A stretch of 29,460 nucleotides of DNA, taken from NCBI RefSeq assembly GCF_000485595.1, contig NW_014578274.1, positions 73,357 through 102,816 on the forward strand, read 5' to 3'. The notes beneath the pieces were generated by a model. That model searched no databases, was not told the origin of the DNA, and saw only the letters and a program-made list of their open reading frames with translations. The position numbers and the translations under genes were made by a program. The stretch's first letter is position 1. Each line of letters begins with the position of its first letter. Of this stretch, positions 1 to 11,504 are shown piece by piece. The DNA is from Priapulus caudatus. Its lineage: Eukaryota > Priapulida > Priapulimorpha > Priapulimorphida > Priapulidae.

Positions 1-6
1 ATGCAT

Positions 7-84
7 CATGCATGACATAGCTAGTCCGAGCCACCCACCCCCATGCATGACATAGCTAGTCCGAGCCACCCACCCCCATGCATG
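7..84. repeat. 35-bp tandem repeat, about 2.2 copies
   Basis: The unit begins CATGCATGACATAGCTAG and ends in a CCACCCACCCCC tract. It starts at 7, 42 and 77, an exact 35-bp period. The window edge cuts the array, so more copies may lie to the left. No coding function is visible. Confidence 0.85.
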
Positions 85-326
85 GGTTAAATTATGTAAT
101 TGAGTGGCAAAGCAGGCTACAACCCATTTGCAGCTTTTTCACAATTCCAAGAAAGAGTTTTACTGTCGCCCTCAGGCTCATCCCAGCGGTGGTCACCACT
201 TACATATTCAACGAACGCGACTTAAACAATTCCCCCCCCACCACCCTGTACATCAATCAATGCCGCGCTGCAACCGCAAGTTAAGATCACGTGACTTGCT
301 TGACCTCCTGCTATTGGTCGGTTACA

Positions 327-949
327 TAGAGACGGTGTGGAACTTTACACAGCCACTCCGCACACGCTGTTCAATCTTCCACACGTGGAATAAAATATCA
401 AACACGTGTGATGTTTTCCACACGCCACAGATCGATGCATTTTGCATGCGCACACGCTGTGGAACTAAACGCGCTGTGGACGATGGCTTTATGTAGTAAA
501 TACGTAGTTATACTTTATTCTTATTGTATTATTAGAACAATATTATGTATACATTGTATATAATGTTGTCGGATAGTAGCGAGCGTGAGATAGCGTGAGA
601 TCCGCAGCGAGTGATGAAGCAAATCAAAAAAGGTGCCGTTTTGTGCAGCCGCGCGACTATTATACTTGGCAGTAATTAATTGAAATATGTGTAAAAATAT
701 TGTTAGTAGCCAACAGAGGTGGTTGGCTAGCCCCCCCCCCCCCCTAAACCTCCACCACTACACATGCGCACGCACGCACGCACACACACACACACACACA
801 CAAACACACACAGAAAGAGAGCAACGTAAAAACAACGTCGAAATGTCAACGTTAAAACACGTTCAAATGTAGAGACGGTGTGGAACTTTACACAGCCACT
901 CCGCAGACGCTGTTCAATCTGCCACACATGGAAGAAAATATCAAACACG
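327..949 (+). repeat. 80-bp direct duplication (327-406 and 870-949)
   Basis: Positions 327-406 and 870-949 are nearly identical, both starting TAGAGACGGTGTGGAACTTT and ending ATATCAAACACG, with a few substitutions. Both are followed by GC-rich sequence. The shared core has several near-palindromic CCACACGTGG-like words. The pair may be two copies of an unrecognised interspersed repeat, or one duplication. The stretch between them (407-869) has no credible gene; it holds the poly-C and CA tracts. Confidence 0.7.
731..812. repeat. Poly-C run and CA microsatellite
   Basis: A run of 14 C (731-744) is followed by a mixed CACG/CA dinucleotide tract from about 761 to 812. These are simple sequence repeats. 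Open frames across them give only low-complexity peptides. Confidence 0.9.
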
Positions 950-956
950 GCGGCCG

Positions 957-1006
957 TACGACCTTCAGGCTCTGTTTATGAAGCAGTACGACCTTCAGGC
1001 TCTATA
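957..1006 (+). repeat. Short direct repeat GTACGACCTTCAGGCTCT
   Basis: The 18-mer GTACGACCTTCAGGCTCT occurs twice, about 31 bp apart, just after the second copy of the 80-bp duplication. It is probably part of the same repeat-rich block. Confidence 0.6.
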
Positions 1007-1281
1007 CGACTGTTTCACGTTGTAGGAAAAATATTTTGGAACTCTCTTTAGGTAAATGAAATGACAAGAGTCAGATATTTGAATATGTATGATCGGCAGG
1101 CGGTATCTTTGAATTTTATTTTTTCTTGAAACCCTCTAAAAGTGGCCGCAGTCGCACATTTTTCACTTCGAAATGTGAAGTGCGGGCTGGTGAGCCGAAC
1201 CAAAGGTAATTTTTTGGTCGGCCTTAGTAAACAAAGAACAACTCAAACATATCAGTAAATTTGTTTATGTGTAGAAATATT

Positions 1282-1400
1282 GGCAGTCGCCCAAACTTTT
1301 TTGGGGGGGCAAGTGACTACTTGACTTGTGCAATTTTCGGTCGCCCGAGCTAGACATTGGTCGCCTGTGGCGAGTGGGCGACCGTCCATTTCAGGCACTG
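1282..1400 (-). mobile_element. hAT-like transposon end (fragment)
   Basis: Read on the minus strand, the block starts at 1400 with CAGTGCCTGAAATGG, a typical hAT-type terminus (CAG plus a short AT-containing TIR). It continues with a CGCCCACTCGCC module. A related terminus occurs at 11591. No matching opposite end or 8-bp target duplication was found, so this is called a fragment. The left limit is only a guess, placed at a CAGTCGCCC motif. Confidence 0.4.
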
Positions 1401-1554
1401 CATACCCATGCAATGTTCGAAATAAAGAAAAAATTTTGCTTGTCCGACGAACAAGCTACAAGATATTTTTGCTTGTCCTGATTTAAAATAACATAAAAAT
1501 ATATTAAATGTGTAATTAAAGTTAAATCCTTCCCGTGCCTTCATACGCATAGTG

Positions 1555-1812
1555 CATAGCTACATGGCGCATAGGGCGGTGCCTATCTCCGTTTCAGTAA
1601 CCCTGAGGCCCCGCAGCTGCTTTCACAGTAAGTGCTACATTAGGAGGTTAGTCCACTGGTAGCACTGCGAGTTAACTTGCCACACTCTATCTCTATTTGC
1701 TGAATGCTAAGCAGAGAAGACCATTTTTCAAGTCTTTGGTATGACCCGGCCGGGAGTTGAACCCCCGACCTTCCACATACGAGGCAAGCACTCGACTATT
1801 GAGCCATCGCAG
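1555..1812 (-). mobile_element. tRNA-derived SINE
   Basis: On the minus strand the element begins GCGATGGCTCAATAGTCGAG at 1810. This contains an A-box-like segment (1788-1806). A B-box, GGTTCAACTCC, lies at 1753-1763, giving the internal pol III promoter spacing of a tRNA. The acceptor and anticodon stems do not pair well, so it is not a working tRNA. A non-tRNA body follows toward lower coordinates (beginning CCAAAGACTTGAAAAATGG, later GGGCCTCAGGGTTACTGAAA). That layout is typical of tRNA-derived SINEs. The end near 1555 is approximate. Confidence 0.6.
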
Positions 1813-3184
1813 TGGTAAATGTGTAATACATTTAATCAGGAGTAGATAATAGGGAAGGAGTGTGGCATCAATAAACAAGGGGAATTCGTCATTTACTAGC
1901 CTTATAATACCTACGATTTACTACGCGTAAATCATCCAACTTGAGCTCAAATCGTACACAGTACATTCGCCTAGCATCGTGCGAAATCGTTTCCTCGTAT
2001 ACACAAGCAATCCGGAGATACAGACTAAAACGTACTACACGATTATCTATTCTTTGGCCATCAATCCAAGCCGATTGCCCAAGCGATTATTCAAACAAAA
2101 TTAGGCATCAACGCAACACTGAACACTCGGCGAGATAACCTTTGACCCTGTACACAGCTACATACCGGCATACAGCTGGCATGCCCCCACGCATGCACGC
2201 CAACCGCAATCAGCAGCAGATCGGGCTCAAATCTCTCAGCGAGCCACATTGCCCGCCGAGTTAGCAATAGCGCGTTAGTAGCTGCCTTTTGTTTGAATAT
2301 AGGCGGGCAATCGGCTCTGCCATACTAACTAGTTCGTTCCAGAGCACGGCCTCGCGGAATTACCGTATTTTTCAGCTAATTAATGTCCAAAGAAAATTTG
2401 GCAGACGTGCAACCGCATGAATCTTAAAAATAAGCACATGCGTTATTGTTAAGATCTGTAATTTTGAACCCCAGACTGCGGACTCCCTCTTTTTGACTCC
2501 CGGGGGTTGGACTCCCGTGTTCAAAAGTTAATTTCTACCCCTCTATTTGCGTTCAGCAGGACTGAGAAATCTAAGTATTTATGCAGCACTACTATACTGA
2601 GTGGCGCTTATGCTCAGATTTTTGTGCTGCATTGAGTTTAAATCATAGTGTGGCACTATCATTATAATATGCTGCATATTCAGATCGTTCCATGCATGTG
2701 GAGTTTATGCGGTCATAGAAAATCTGGAAAGTCAAAAAACCTGGAATTATAAAATGCCATTATCCAGATCTGGAGCATCCTGGAAAATTGGGCATGGTCT
2801 TGGAAAGCCCTTGAGATTTAACACATGTCTATGCTGTGTGAGGGGCGTTCATGCAAGAGTTTGCAGTCAAATTATTGATTGTTTGCTGAGGCACAATGAT
2901 TGTGTGCCACTTAAATCTTGCTGTTATAGAAAATGGACTATATAAATCTTGTAAACCTCCTGCATTGTTTTGCCATGCTAGTTAGGTGGTTGATCAGTAT
3001 TACATTTACACCAAATACAGCAACAACAAATATCTCGGCATGATCGCAATTGATGCACTTTCAGATTGTAGCGACCATTGTAGCAAGGGGACCATTTCAA
3101 TATATGGCCCTGGTGTAATAACACTTTGTAAGATATACTTCCATGAAATTTGTGACGAGGGTTGTCTTGATGTTATATTTCTAG
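1813..3184. other. Region upstream of the FAM210 gene; 5' exon not found
   Basis: No conserved protein is visible here. A moderately CpG-rich segment (about 1920-2345) contains the inverted pair ATTGCCCGCC (2249-2258) and GGCGGGCAAT (2302-2311). It could hold the FAM210 promoter and first exon, but no start codon could be linked to the acceptor at 3184. Words like 'GGAAAATTGGGCATGGTCTTGG' repeats around 2720-2810 look like a decayed interspersed repeat. Confidence 0.35.
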
Positions 3185-4149
3185 GATACTACCCAAGGAC
3201 CCAGAATAATGTTGCATCTGCATCAACATCAGAACTGTTCTCAGTAACAAGTAATGTCAACCATCAGCAACAGATTTCTCTGCTGTCGTGCGTCAGGTTG
3301 GCCTCGCTTCAGCCATGCATCAGTAGCAACCGTTTATTGAGCTCGAAACCACAACCTACAGTTGCAAATAAGGAGCAAGATTTAGGAGCTGTTGTGCAAA
3401 AGCAAAAGAATGACCATCGTTTTGTCAGTGCAGAGTTGGATAAAAAAGACAGCAATCCTTCTGCTAAACCATTGACGACAAGTGAAAAAGAGATGGGATC
3501 CCAGGTAGAAATCGTTACTGTGGAAGTAGATGTGCTAGAAGATAAGACGTTGTCAACTTGGCAGCGACTGAAGAACATGTACCGGCACTACTGGTATGTC
3601 ACTATACCAGTGCACTGTGTGACCTCGTGCATGTGGTATGGTGCCTTCTACGTTCTAGCCAAGAAGTAAGTATCAGTATATTTAATGGGTTAACATGTTA
3701 GAAGCATGGATGCGCATGTAATAAAATAAAAGTCCCACATTCGTCATGTAGAAAATAAAATGAAATAAAAAGCTCCGTGCATAGTTGTTACAGTACAGCT
3801 TTTAATAACTCCAGTTTTATATTATTCATGCTCACTGTTATCATTGCTTTGCAGCGGTGTTGACATTGTTCCATTGCTGGAATTAATTCATACGCCAGAA
3901 TGGGTTTTAGCACCAATCCAAAAGACAGGAGCAGGAGTGATTGCTGTCATGTTTGCAATGTACAAAGTAGCGACACCAGCACGATATACAGTTACCATTT
4001 TTTGCACTACGTGGACCATCACATATCTAAGGAAGAAGGGAAAGATCAAACCAGTTAAGGAGATTCGGCAGATTGTCAGGAAAAGGGCCAAGGATAGAGT
4101 TGAAAGGGCAAAAGATAGAGTTGACAAGATGACGCAGCAAAAAAGTTAA
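3185..4149 (+). CDS. FAM210 family (DUF1279) mitochondrial protein, 5' end incomplete
   Basis: The product resembles FAM210A/FAM210B, mitochondrial inner-membrane proteins with a DUF1279 domain. Two exons are clear: about 3185-3665 and 3855-4149 (stop TAA). They are joined through AA|GTAAGT and TTTGCAG|C in phase 2. The DUF1279 core spans the junction: WQRLKNMYRHYWYVTIPVHC ends exon one, GVDIVPLLELI starts exon two, then KVATPARYTVTIF. Both hydrophobic stretches fit membrane segments. Upstream lies an Arg/Ser/Leu-rich stretch (SCVRLASLQPCISSNRLLSS) that looks like a mitochondrial presequence. The basic C-terminal tail contains a 7-residue tandem duplication (RAKDRVE, RAKDRVD). The start is unresolved. 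The upstream open frame has an ATG only at 3040 and a poor N-terminus, while an acceptor (TTATATTTCTAG) lies just before 3185, so an upstream exon is likely. Known members affect muscle and bone, mitochondrial translation and erythroid iron handling; A versus B is not settled here. Confidence 0.85.
4084..4125 (+). repeat. 21-bp in-frame duplication inside FAM210 tail
   Basis: Two adjacent 21-bp units (4084-4104 and 4105-4125) encode RAKDRVE and RAKDRVD. They differ at only a few bases, so the duplication looks fairly recent. It lengthens the predicted charged helix at the C-terminus by two turns. Confidence 0.8.
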
Positions 4150-6300
4150 CACTTTGTATTTAATGTAGAAATGCTTTTCATGTTTGTAATTGACTAGAGA
4201 AACAAAAAGTGTAAGTATAAGTCACTGAGCAGGCATTATATGATTGGCATTATTGTTAGGTTTAGGCACAAATATATGCAGTTATATATAGTCAGCCAGG
4301 TGAACCCCTACCTCCATGCTACAGGGTTTTTCCATCGAAAAAAAGGATCGCTGTGTTGAAGTTTAGTTAATGATGATATTAAGGAATGCAACGTAAATAT
4401 ATTTAACATTAAACTTACTGTACATGCATGAATCATGAGGGTGGTTATGTATGATTACAATACTAGATTCTTAAATGATCTGTGCTACAGCATGAAATCA
4501 GTGCAATATCAGCCATATTCTGAACGTGCGTGATCCTGGCAAAAATATTCGGTCATATTTTTGTTTATTCCAGTCAATGTTTTAAATTTGTATTTATCAC
4601 AAAAATTTTTTGCAGCACGTTGCAGGTTACATGCTCTCCAGATTAACAATGTGGTATAAAATTGTGGTGTTTTAAATTGTGGTGTGTCATTATATTCGGT
4701 GTAGCTCACACTGATACATGCTAAGCAAAATTCATGACTTGGTTACCGCAATTTCTTTTTTATGTCAGTTGTATGAGTCACAATTATTTTGACCAGGCAA
4801 AATGTCAAATGAGGTGACTTATAGTTTCCTATAAAAAAGTGCAAATTGAAAACAAGTCGGATTAAAACTTAGGAACATGTTTTTTGTTGAACATCCAACT
4901 TTTGTGCCAAAACTACCTTTTTAATTTACAGACCTGTGCTTTAATCAACAGTTAATCCAGTTGAAGCGTCTACATCACAATAGTTAACGCGTGACCTAGT
5001 CATTTTAATTTCCCTGCTTCAGGCGCATAGAAAAGCTGGTATATTGTGACCTTTACATTGTTAATGCGGCATCTTGTACGTGTATATGAATTTTAAGATA
5101 AATTTCGTACTGTTCCCACTACGTGCTTGCCTTGTTCCGTCAGTATCAGCTGATAATATTTGGAAATCTGGTTTTAGTTCAGATTTTTAATTTGCAAATG
5201 ATCGAGGTGGTTTCTGTAGTGAAACCTTGTAAATAGTTATTCTGTGAATAACAGCAGAATGTACACTGTTGTAGTTACTGGAAAGTAATAGATTATAAAA
5301 CATAGGTACACTGGATCATGTCAAAAATGACTGCTCTGTTATCCTTGACATAGAATTACTTTACTTTTGAAGACCCTGCATCGTAAGCATGGTGGAAATA
5401 GGTAGTCGTTTAGATTTGTGCCTCGATGGTATTGGGGTGCAACCAAATGCTACAGCTTCAGTTTCATAAGATGCTCGTTTAGATGCCTGCATTTCCATTT
5501 AGACCATACAATGTCTCTTCTGGTTGTTATCCACCTTGTATCCTAAATATAAATGTTAGCTGAAACAGTTTTAGATCTGTCCTGCAATATTGGTATTAGC
5601 ATGAACGTATCTATACTGTATCGATCTCTATATATAGTATAGATGTTCTTAGTAATAGCCAGCCCGTACGGATGAATGGCATCTAGTGCCATTAATATGT
5701 TTTACTTCTGAAAAATGCATGTGCACTAAAAATAAATTTGTAGTAGTACAAATAATGGAACATTGTGATGTGTAGTAATTAGTAAAAAATAGTACTTGGG
5801 CTATTGTCCTATCTGGTTTCTTGTATATATTTGAAATTTAGAACTGTTCATAATCCATATAATGGATTGGAGTCGAGCCAGTTGTTATTTAGTTTTAATT
5901 CACTGTGAACGGCAAACAATTAAATGAAAGTATGGATGAAGTTACCAATGGCTGCTGATATAAATTATTGCTCACCCATTGTTCATATAGTATTGATCAT
6001 TGATCAATCATATTGTATAATGTAAAGTGCTATTTTGTCAAAGAATATCTGTAAGTAGAATGTCGACAATAGCAAAGGCTGTTTTAATACGTGTAGTTTT
6101 TATAGGTTTTATATCCGTGTGATATAAAATTCGGTCACAAAACCTAAAAAGGTAAACACGTATTAAAATACTGAAGTCGTTTATGTGCCATTACTCCCCC
6201 CCCAAAAAAAATGTCGAGAGATTATATGTTACTATTAGTATTACTCATGAGCATGTACAGAATCAACAATAAATTTGGTATATGAGTACTTTGCAGTTTC
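4150..6300. other. Intergenic region between convergent FAM210 and NDUFS3
   Basis: This is AT-rich sequence with no conserved ORF on either strand. It probably includes the FAM210 3' UTR; no canonical AATAAA lies in the first few hundred bases after the stop. The only clear structure is the hairpin at 6081-6169. Confidence 0.6.
6081..6169. repeat. Imperfect inverted repeat / small hairpin
   Basis: The left arm (6081-6110, GTTTTAATACGTGTAG then TTTTTATAGGTTTT) is inverted as AAAACCTAAAAAGGT plus AACACGTATTAAAAT at 6139-6169. The spacer is about 28 bp and is itself partly palindromic. It looks like a tiny MITE or a decayed hairpin element. Confidence 0.65.
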
Positions 6301-6306
6301 TTTATT
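6301..6306 (-). promoter_or_regulatory. Candidate NDUFS3 polyadenylation signal
   Basis: TTTATT on the plus strand reads AATAAA on the minus strand. It lies about 310 nt after the NDUFS3 stop, and no better signal is closer. Supported by position only. Confidence 0.45.
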
Positions 6307-6613
6307 TTACATCATTTGTGCATTCATAGCTATTCGTGTGGCACGGACAGCTAGATGACAAAAGCAGTAAACTAGCAACAACAAACGCAGAACCTATTTG
6401 AGAAATAATCAGATCAGCAATAAACGTCTCAATTATTCCACCAACGCTTCACACCAATGAGTTTAAACTCTTTTCTCTACGGCATCTACTATCTACATGT
6501 AAAATTTGCATTAGTTGCGAAACAACATTTGCATTACTACTTTAGTACACCAACATTTAAAGAATACATAAATTATCAATGTGGAGTGGCAAGCATGTAC
6601 TGTTCATGTACGC

Positions 6614-9600
6614 TCATTTTTTCTCATCTGCCTTTGGTTCCTGCTGGTCAACTGCTGCCACATTCTGGTTTCTCTCGGCGAATGCAGGGAACATCTCCCA
6701 TGGGCTGTGCAAGTCAAACTTGCGGAATTCCTGCGCTAGCTCCAGTGGTTCTATAACTACTCGCTTGGCTTCGTCGTCATAACGAACCTGCAATCCCAAT
6801 CACTCGATTATATAATACCTGCCACATGCTTTATTGCCGGAGGCCAAGTTTCAACGAATTGTCCTTGTTTGATTCTTCATTCTAATTCAAAACAAGCCAA
6901 CCAACTTTCACAACGACCATTTACAGCACATCGCTTTTATACAGGGACTTTTTAAGATGTGGTGTATATTCGTGAGATTTCACACATGGAAACCATGTTA
7001 CTGGGCTATTCAATCTGAATATTTAACAATGCACCTATGTTTAAGTATTTCTGATGCTGGAAGAAAACAAAACAGATCATACATCGGCAGATTCACGGGA
7101 GTTTACATTCGTGCTTCAAAGTGCAGACGTATTTTTAACCAGACATATTTTATCATTCTTGTTGACTACATGCAAATAGACTAAATCAAATGATCGAACT
7201 CCACAATTTATTACACTCGTATCACAGAAAGCTTCGAATCAATCAATATCTGCTACGAGCAATTAAGATCTTTACCTCCACATATCCACTGACTGGAAAA
7301 TCTTTCCTAAATGGATGTCCCTCAAAGCCGTAATCAGTCAAAATTCGTCTCAAATCTGGGTGATTTGAAAAGAACACTCCAAACATGTCGAAAATCTAAG
7401 TAAAAATAAAAATAATTACTATGAACTTTTAATAAACATTTAGAGTTTATTAAAACACAAACGCTAAAAACGTTTTTATTATATGTAAAAAGTAAATGGA
7501 TCTCTATAAAGTTATATAAATGTGTACAGCCATAGGTCTCACTGAAAAGTTCAACAGTGTGACTGATATTTCAGATTAAATATGTGCTTTTGTTCAACAT
7601 ATCTATATAGCTGACATGAGCTAGAACATATATAACGTACCTCCCTCTCATACCAGTTGGCTCCAGCGAACACAGAGCAACAAGAATCTATTGGGGTTAG
7701 CTCATCTGTGTAAGTTTTCACTCGAACAACGGAGCTGTACCGGAGAGATCTCAGATGATATACAATCTGTGCGCCAAATTTACACATTAGGTCAAACAGA
7801 TGGTGTGATGTAGTAAGAAAATTTTTGAAAGACAAGGGTCATACCATCAAGCATTCTTTACACATTTTCTTCCTGTGCACTTTTCACGTAATCAAAATTT
7901 TGTCCTCTCTAAAACATTCAGAACATACCATGCTTTTGTAACAAGTCATCAACCCAAGTGAAAAAGCTCATATGCATTGTACAATTAATCTTTTTCAACT
8001 TTAACTACATTTTCCATATGTTTGCTATATTACACACAATATTTCTGTATAGATTTATGTGTTACTAGCTCAACACGAACCTCAAATCTGTTTTCGCGTG
8101 TTGGGATGTCGACGCCACAGATGTCAACAATGTTCGTGAACTGTGCACTGTGATGGTCCTTTAGAAAGCTAAGCACAGGCACAATCCCATCCGGACAAAT
8201 CATTATCTCGAGTTCATCACCATGGGAAACCTCAACCTATTATAAAACATTTTGATTACAAAAAAAATGTATGTACAATTTTTTTTAGATATACTAGTAT
8301 TAATCCTTGAGCAATATGTGTATGTCTGCATATTACTAGAGTAACGTAACAGAGCAACTAATAAATAAAGCAGTTACATGTGTCCCAAATGTAACAGTAA
8401 ACATAGAGATTACAATAGACTATAGAAGATACATATATATAAATCATCTCAGGCCAGAGAAAATCATCAATATATATACAAATAGTTTTTAGTAAATATT
8501 ACTGTTTTTACAATTTTAAAATACTAGGCCTATGTATAAAATATCAATAGAGATAAGATGATGGTAAAAAGGCTCTGCAAGCTGCAGGACAATACATGCA
8601 ATATACACGGCATACAAGCCAAAGTACGCGGCTGAGGTGTGCCAGTTTTTAGCTCATCTGACATAGTCAGATGCAGCTTGTAGAATCGCATGATCGTCCG
8701 TCCGTCCGGTCGTCCGTCAACAGTTGGGCACAAATCTTAACCGCTCGACGTACGGTCACGATATTCGGGTCGTTGGGGGGGATCGTCAAAACGAGTTGGG
8801 ATGGGGGTAAAAGAAGGGGGAACATTCACGATCCTTAACTTAAGGTATAGGGAGGAAATGCGAATTGCGGGCCAAATCTAAACGGCTCGCTCCCCGGCTC
8901 CCCGTGATACGTCGGTGACCTAGCTCCCACTCGGTAGGAAAGCATCACTGTGGCGAAATTGGAGGTCACAGGGTCAAGGGTCCATGGCACAGCAGATTTT
9001 AGACATTTTTCTGAGGAATGTCTGAACGGAGCGATTGAAAAAACTTTTTTTGTTTCGCGCTCGACTTAGCTTTTTATGGGCTTTTTAGAAGGACATGAAT
9101 GTCTTCTGGTCTGACCTGCGAAGCAGTAAAGTGTGATTAACCTTTTGGACCCTCAAGAGGAGGGTAACATGGATTTGTTGACTGTTAACAAAGGAGTGAA
9201 CTGCTTTTGCTATTAGAGCCCTCCGCCCACCTCCCCCGGCCTTCCACCCTCCCACCCTCCCGCCTACCGCTCCTCTGCGATAGTGGGGCGTGTCCTAACA
9301 TGTGTACGCAACTGCGTGTCTGCATATCTGCGCCTAACAAATGTGGTACTATGCACGACTGAAATTTTACGTTTATAATCGTAGCAACAGACCTCAGATG
9401 AGCCCAGACGCTCTGCGGCTCTTGTTAACGAAAGCACTGAATATAAAATAACATCATGGTCTTTATTCATGACTGCGAGGTATGCCAGCTCAAATTCTAC
9501 AAAGAAATTTCACTAACCTAGTTACATGGGTAAGATTTGTCACTGACGACCTCTCACAAACACTTAGTTTAGCCCAGTACCCCACCAGCTGTATAGCAGT

Positions 9601-10337
9601 CAGCTTATAGCAGATTACTGTATTTAGAAACAGTGGCATTAATAGTTTTTGCACACATGTTCTGAGAGAAAATACATATATTTGTAGCACATGCAAATGC
9701 TAGATCCTGTTTCTTCAAGGGATTGGAAAACCAACCTGAGCGAAAGAAAGGTGATGGATGATATGCAACGAAATGTGTCACCATCGAAGTGTAGAATATA
9801 TATATGTAAGTAGAGGTAGGTAGGTCATATGCGGCACTGATAATGTCTCACATCAAACTACCAGCCTAATATGAGACCAATTAGGTAATATAAATATATC
9901 AACTTACCCGCTGAACATACTTAGGGAGGTTTTCTACTATATAGGCGCCAAATTCCTGCAACTGGGATTGACAAACGGCATTTACTGGCCGCACAGTTGC
10001 TGAAGAAAACAAAGTAAAATGTCATGAAATGTAAAATTTTATTTCATGACAATATATTAAGTGAAAACAGTATTCTACACAAATGAATGAATTTGTGTGC
10101 GTGCGTGTGCAAGTCTGGGTGGTGTGTGTCTGTGTGCGTGCGTGCGAGGCTTTATGCAATTTTTAAATCTAAATTACTAGAAAAATGAACACCTCATTCA
10201 CTATGAGACCCATCATGTCACAAAGGACTGTTTTACTCACGCTTTGTTTCAGTGGTTGCTGTGTTACTCTGACATCTATACAAATGGGGTACTGCAGCTG
10301 CTCGTGTCAAGCCGATCGCTGGAAATATATCATACAT
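6614..10337 (-). CDS. NDUFS3: NADH dehydrogenase (ubiquinone) iron-sulfur protein 3, complex I 30-kDa subunit
   Basis: This is a core subunit of the complex I peripheral arm (bacterial NuoC), in the mitochondrial matrix, needed for assembly and electron transfer to ubiquinone. Despite its name it binds no Fe-S cluster. Six exons read in frame on the minus strand: 10337-10241, 9999-9908, 8236-8081, 7766-7641, 7395-7276 and 6787-6614 (TGA). All have GT-AG introns. The total is 254 residues; the human protein has 264. The N-terminus ([20 protein letters not shown]) is presequence-like. [52 protein letters not shown] and [13 protein letters not shown] follow the family order and contain the 30-kDa signature ERE..DMF......H...R. 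The last exon has [11 protein letters not shown] and [12 protein letters not shown]. The start at 10337 is the first in-frame ATG. An acceptor-like TTTCCAG just inside that exon leaves open a different upstream first exon. Confidence 0.93.
8640..9260 (-). repeat. Unclassified interspersed repeat in NDUFS3 intron 2
   Basis: The block interrupts the large intron 2 (8237-9907). It has higher GC than its flanks and a CGTC tetranucleotide tract (about 8694-8718). Its low-coordinate edge carries a short hairpin, AGCTCATCTGAC/ATAGTCAGATG (about 8651-8674). On the minus strand the layout is a body, a GACGGACGGACG tract and a terminal hairpin ending GAGCTAAAAA, which resembles non-coding invertebrate repeats. 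No protein domain is visible. Both boundaries are approximate. Confidence 0.4.
9261..9907. other. Rest of NDUFS3 intron 2, no feature seen
   Basis: AT-rich intron sequence. Open frames of about 68 codons on the minus strand have no recognisable domain and no splice context linking them to NDUFS3. Confidence 0.6.
10020..10051. repeat. Short hairpin in NDUFS3 intron 1
   Basis: TGTCATGAAAT and ATTTCATGACA form an 11-bp perfect stem around a GTAAAATTTT loop, next to the exon 2 acceptor. It is followed at about 10094-10146 by a GTGCG/GTGTG simple repeat. Confidence 0.6.
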
Positions 10338-10848
10338 AAATCCAGGTATGAAATCTCCTACATAAATATCTCAAACAGGTTTTCTACTAAATAATATGTA
10401 TAAATGAATAAAATTATGATGAATAAGTGATTATGAACTGGAGGTACATTGAGCCAATATAAGAGGAAATTTCATATACACTAAAGGCATACTGGCGCCA
10501 TCTGTCCAAGATAAAAGACCAAAATATACAGAGGCGCTACATGAGGACTCGAGCCACCTAACACAACTAAACATATTGCAATGCACATTAATGATCACGA
10601 TATACCAGATCTTTTACCCTTGTTCACTAATTACACTGAATACTGCACGTTGCTGCTTAAAATTATCGTAATTAACTTAACTAATTAAAAAAAAGTTCCA
10701 TGTTCATATGGATCAGTAATTGCGTAAATTTTGCCATTTGCGGGGTGGTGGGGGGATGAGGTGGGTGGATCTGGGTTTTGATTTTAGACGCTCCGAGATG
10801 CATTCTGCGAAATTCCTTGACTGTGAAAATTTAGATTCAGCATATATT

Positions 10849-10889
10849 CAGTATATATATATATATATATATTAATATATATATATTAT
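10849..10889. repeat. TA dinucleotide tract
   Basis: A nearly pure (TA)n tract with small interruptions lies immediately left of the hairpin MITE at 10914. It may be the insertion target. Confidence 0.85.
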
Positions 10890-10913
10890 ATATCAAGAGC
10901 TAATAAATACCTA

Positions 10914-11152
10914 GTGTACGACGGGAAAATAGTGCTATTTCACGGCAATATTATTCTACTTTGTATGCGGTTCTAGACTAAGTACATGGTATTGCATTAA
11001 GCAGCATCCTTTGCTCTCTAAAATAAGACCAACCGCTTGTCTCTACGATACTCCTAGGCCGAGATATTGGAGCGTAATCATGCCTCCCACAGGCCTCAGT
11101 AGAATAATATTGCCGTGAAATAGCACTATTTCCCAGTTTTTCCGTTGTACAC
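10914..11152. mobile_element. MITE-like element with ~50-bp inverted arms
   Basis: The arm at 10914-10960 (GTGTACGACGG, then AATAGTGCTATTTCACGGCA) is repeated inverted at 11098-11152. There are one or two substitutions and one indel of about 8 bases. The interior of about 137 bp has no coding potential. Both outer flanks are TA-rich, which fits insertion into TA and obscures any target duplication. Confidence 0.7.
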
Positions 11153-11504
11153 TCTATATATACTTGAAAAGGGGAGGGATTGTAGTGTTTAACCATGAGG
11201 TCAGCTGAAACGTAAACCAAGTTAACTAACCGTTCCACGAACGTAAACAGAAAGTAGAACAGAAACGTATTGCGTATATACACTGTGAGGGGATTGGCAT
11301 GAGCTTGCGAATAGAGCAGCATGGTGGTTGGACCGATTTTATTGTCTGAGGTACTGTGACTGTTTTAAGTTTAGGTTTTGCAATTTTATTATGTTTGCAC
11401 ACGCAAATTTTATATTACTTATTACTAGTAGTAGTTCGGTCGGGTTAGTAGTTGCTGAAAAAGTACTAGTAATATATTATCTGGTAGGCATTCCCACTCG
11501 CCAA

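Noticed and set aside
1741-1812. Functional tRNA gene
   Set aside because: The A and B boxes are good, but the anticodon and acceptor stems are poorly paired and a SINE-like body follows directly.
2986-3184. N-terminal extension of the FAM210 protein
   Set aside because: The frame begins with GTG and its first ATG is at 3040. The peptide is not presequence-like, and a splice acceptor precedes 3185, so it is probably intron.
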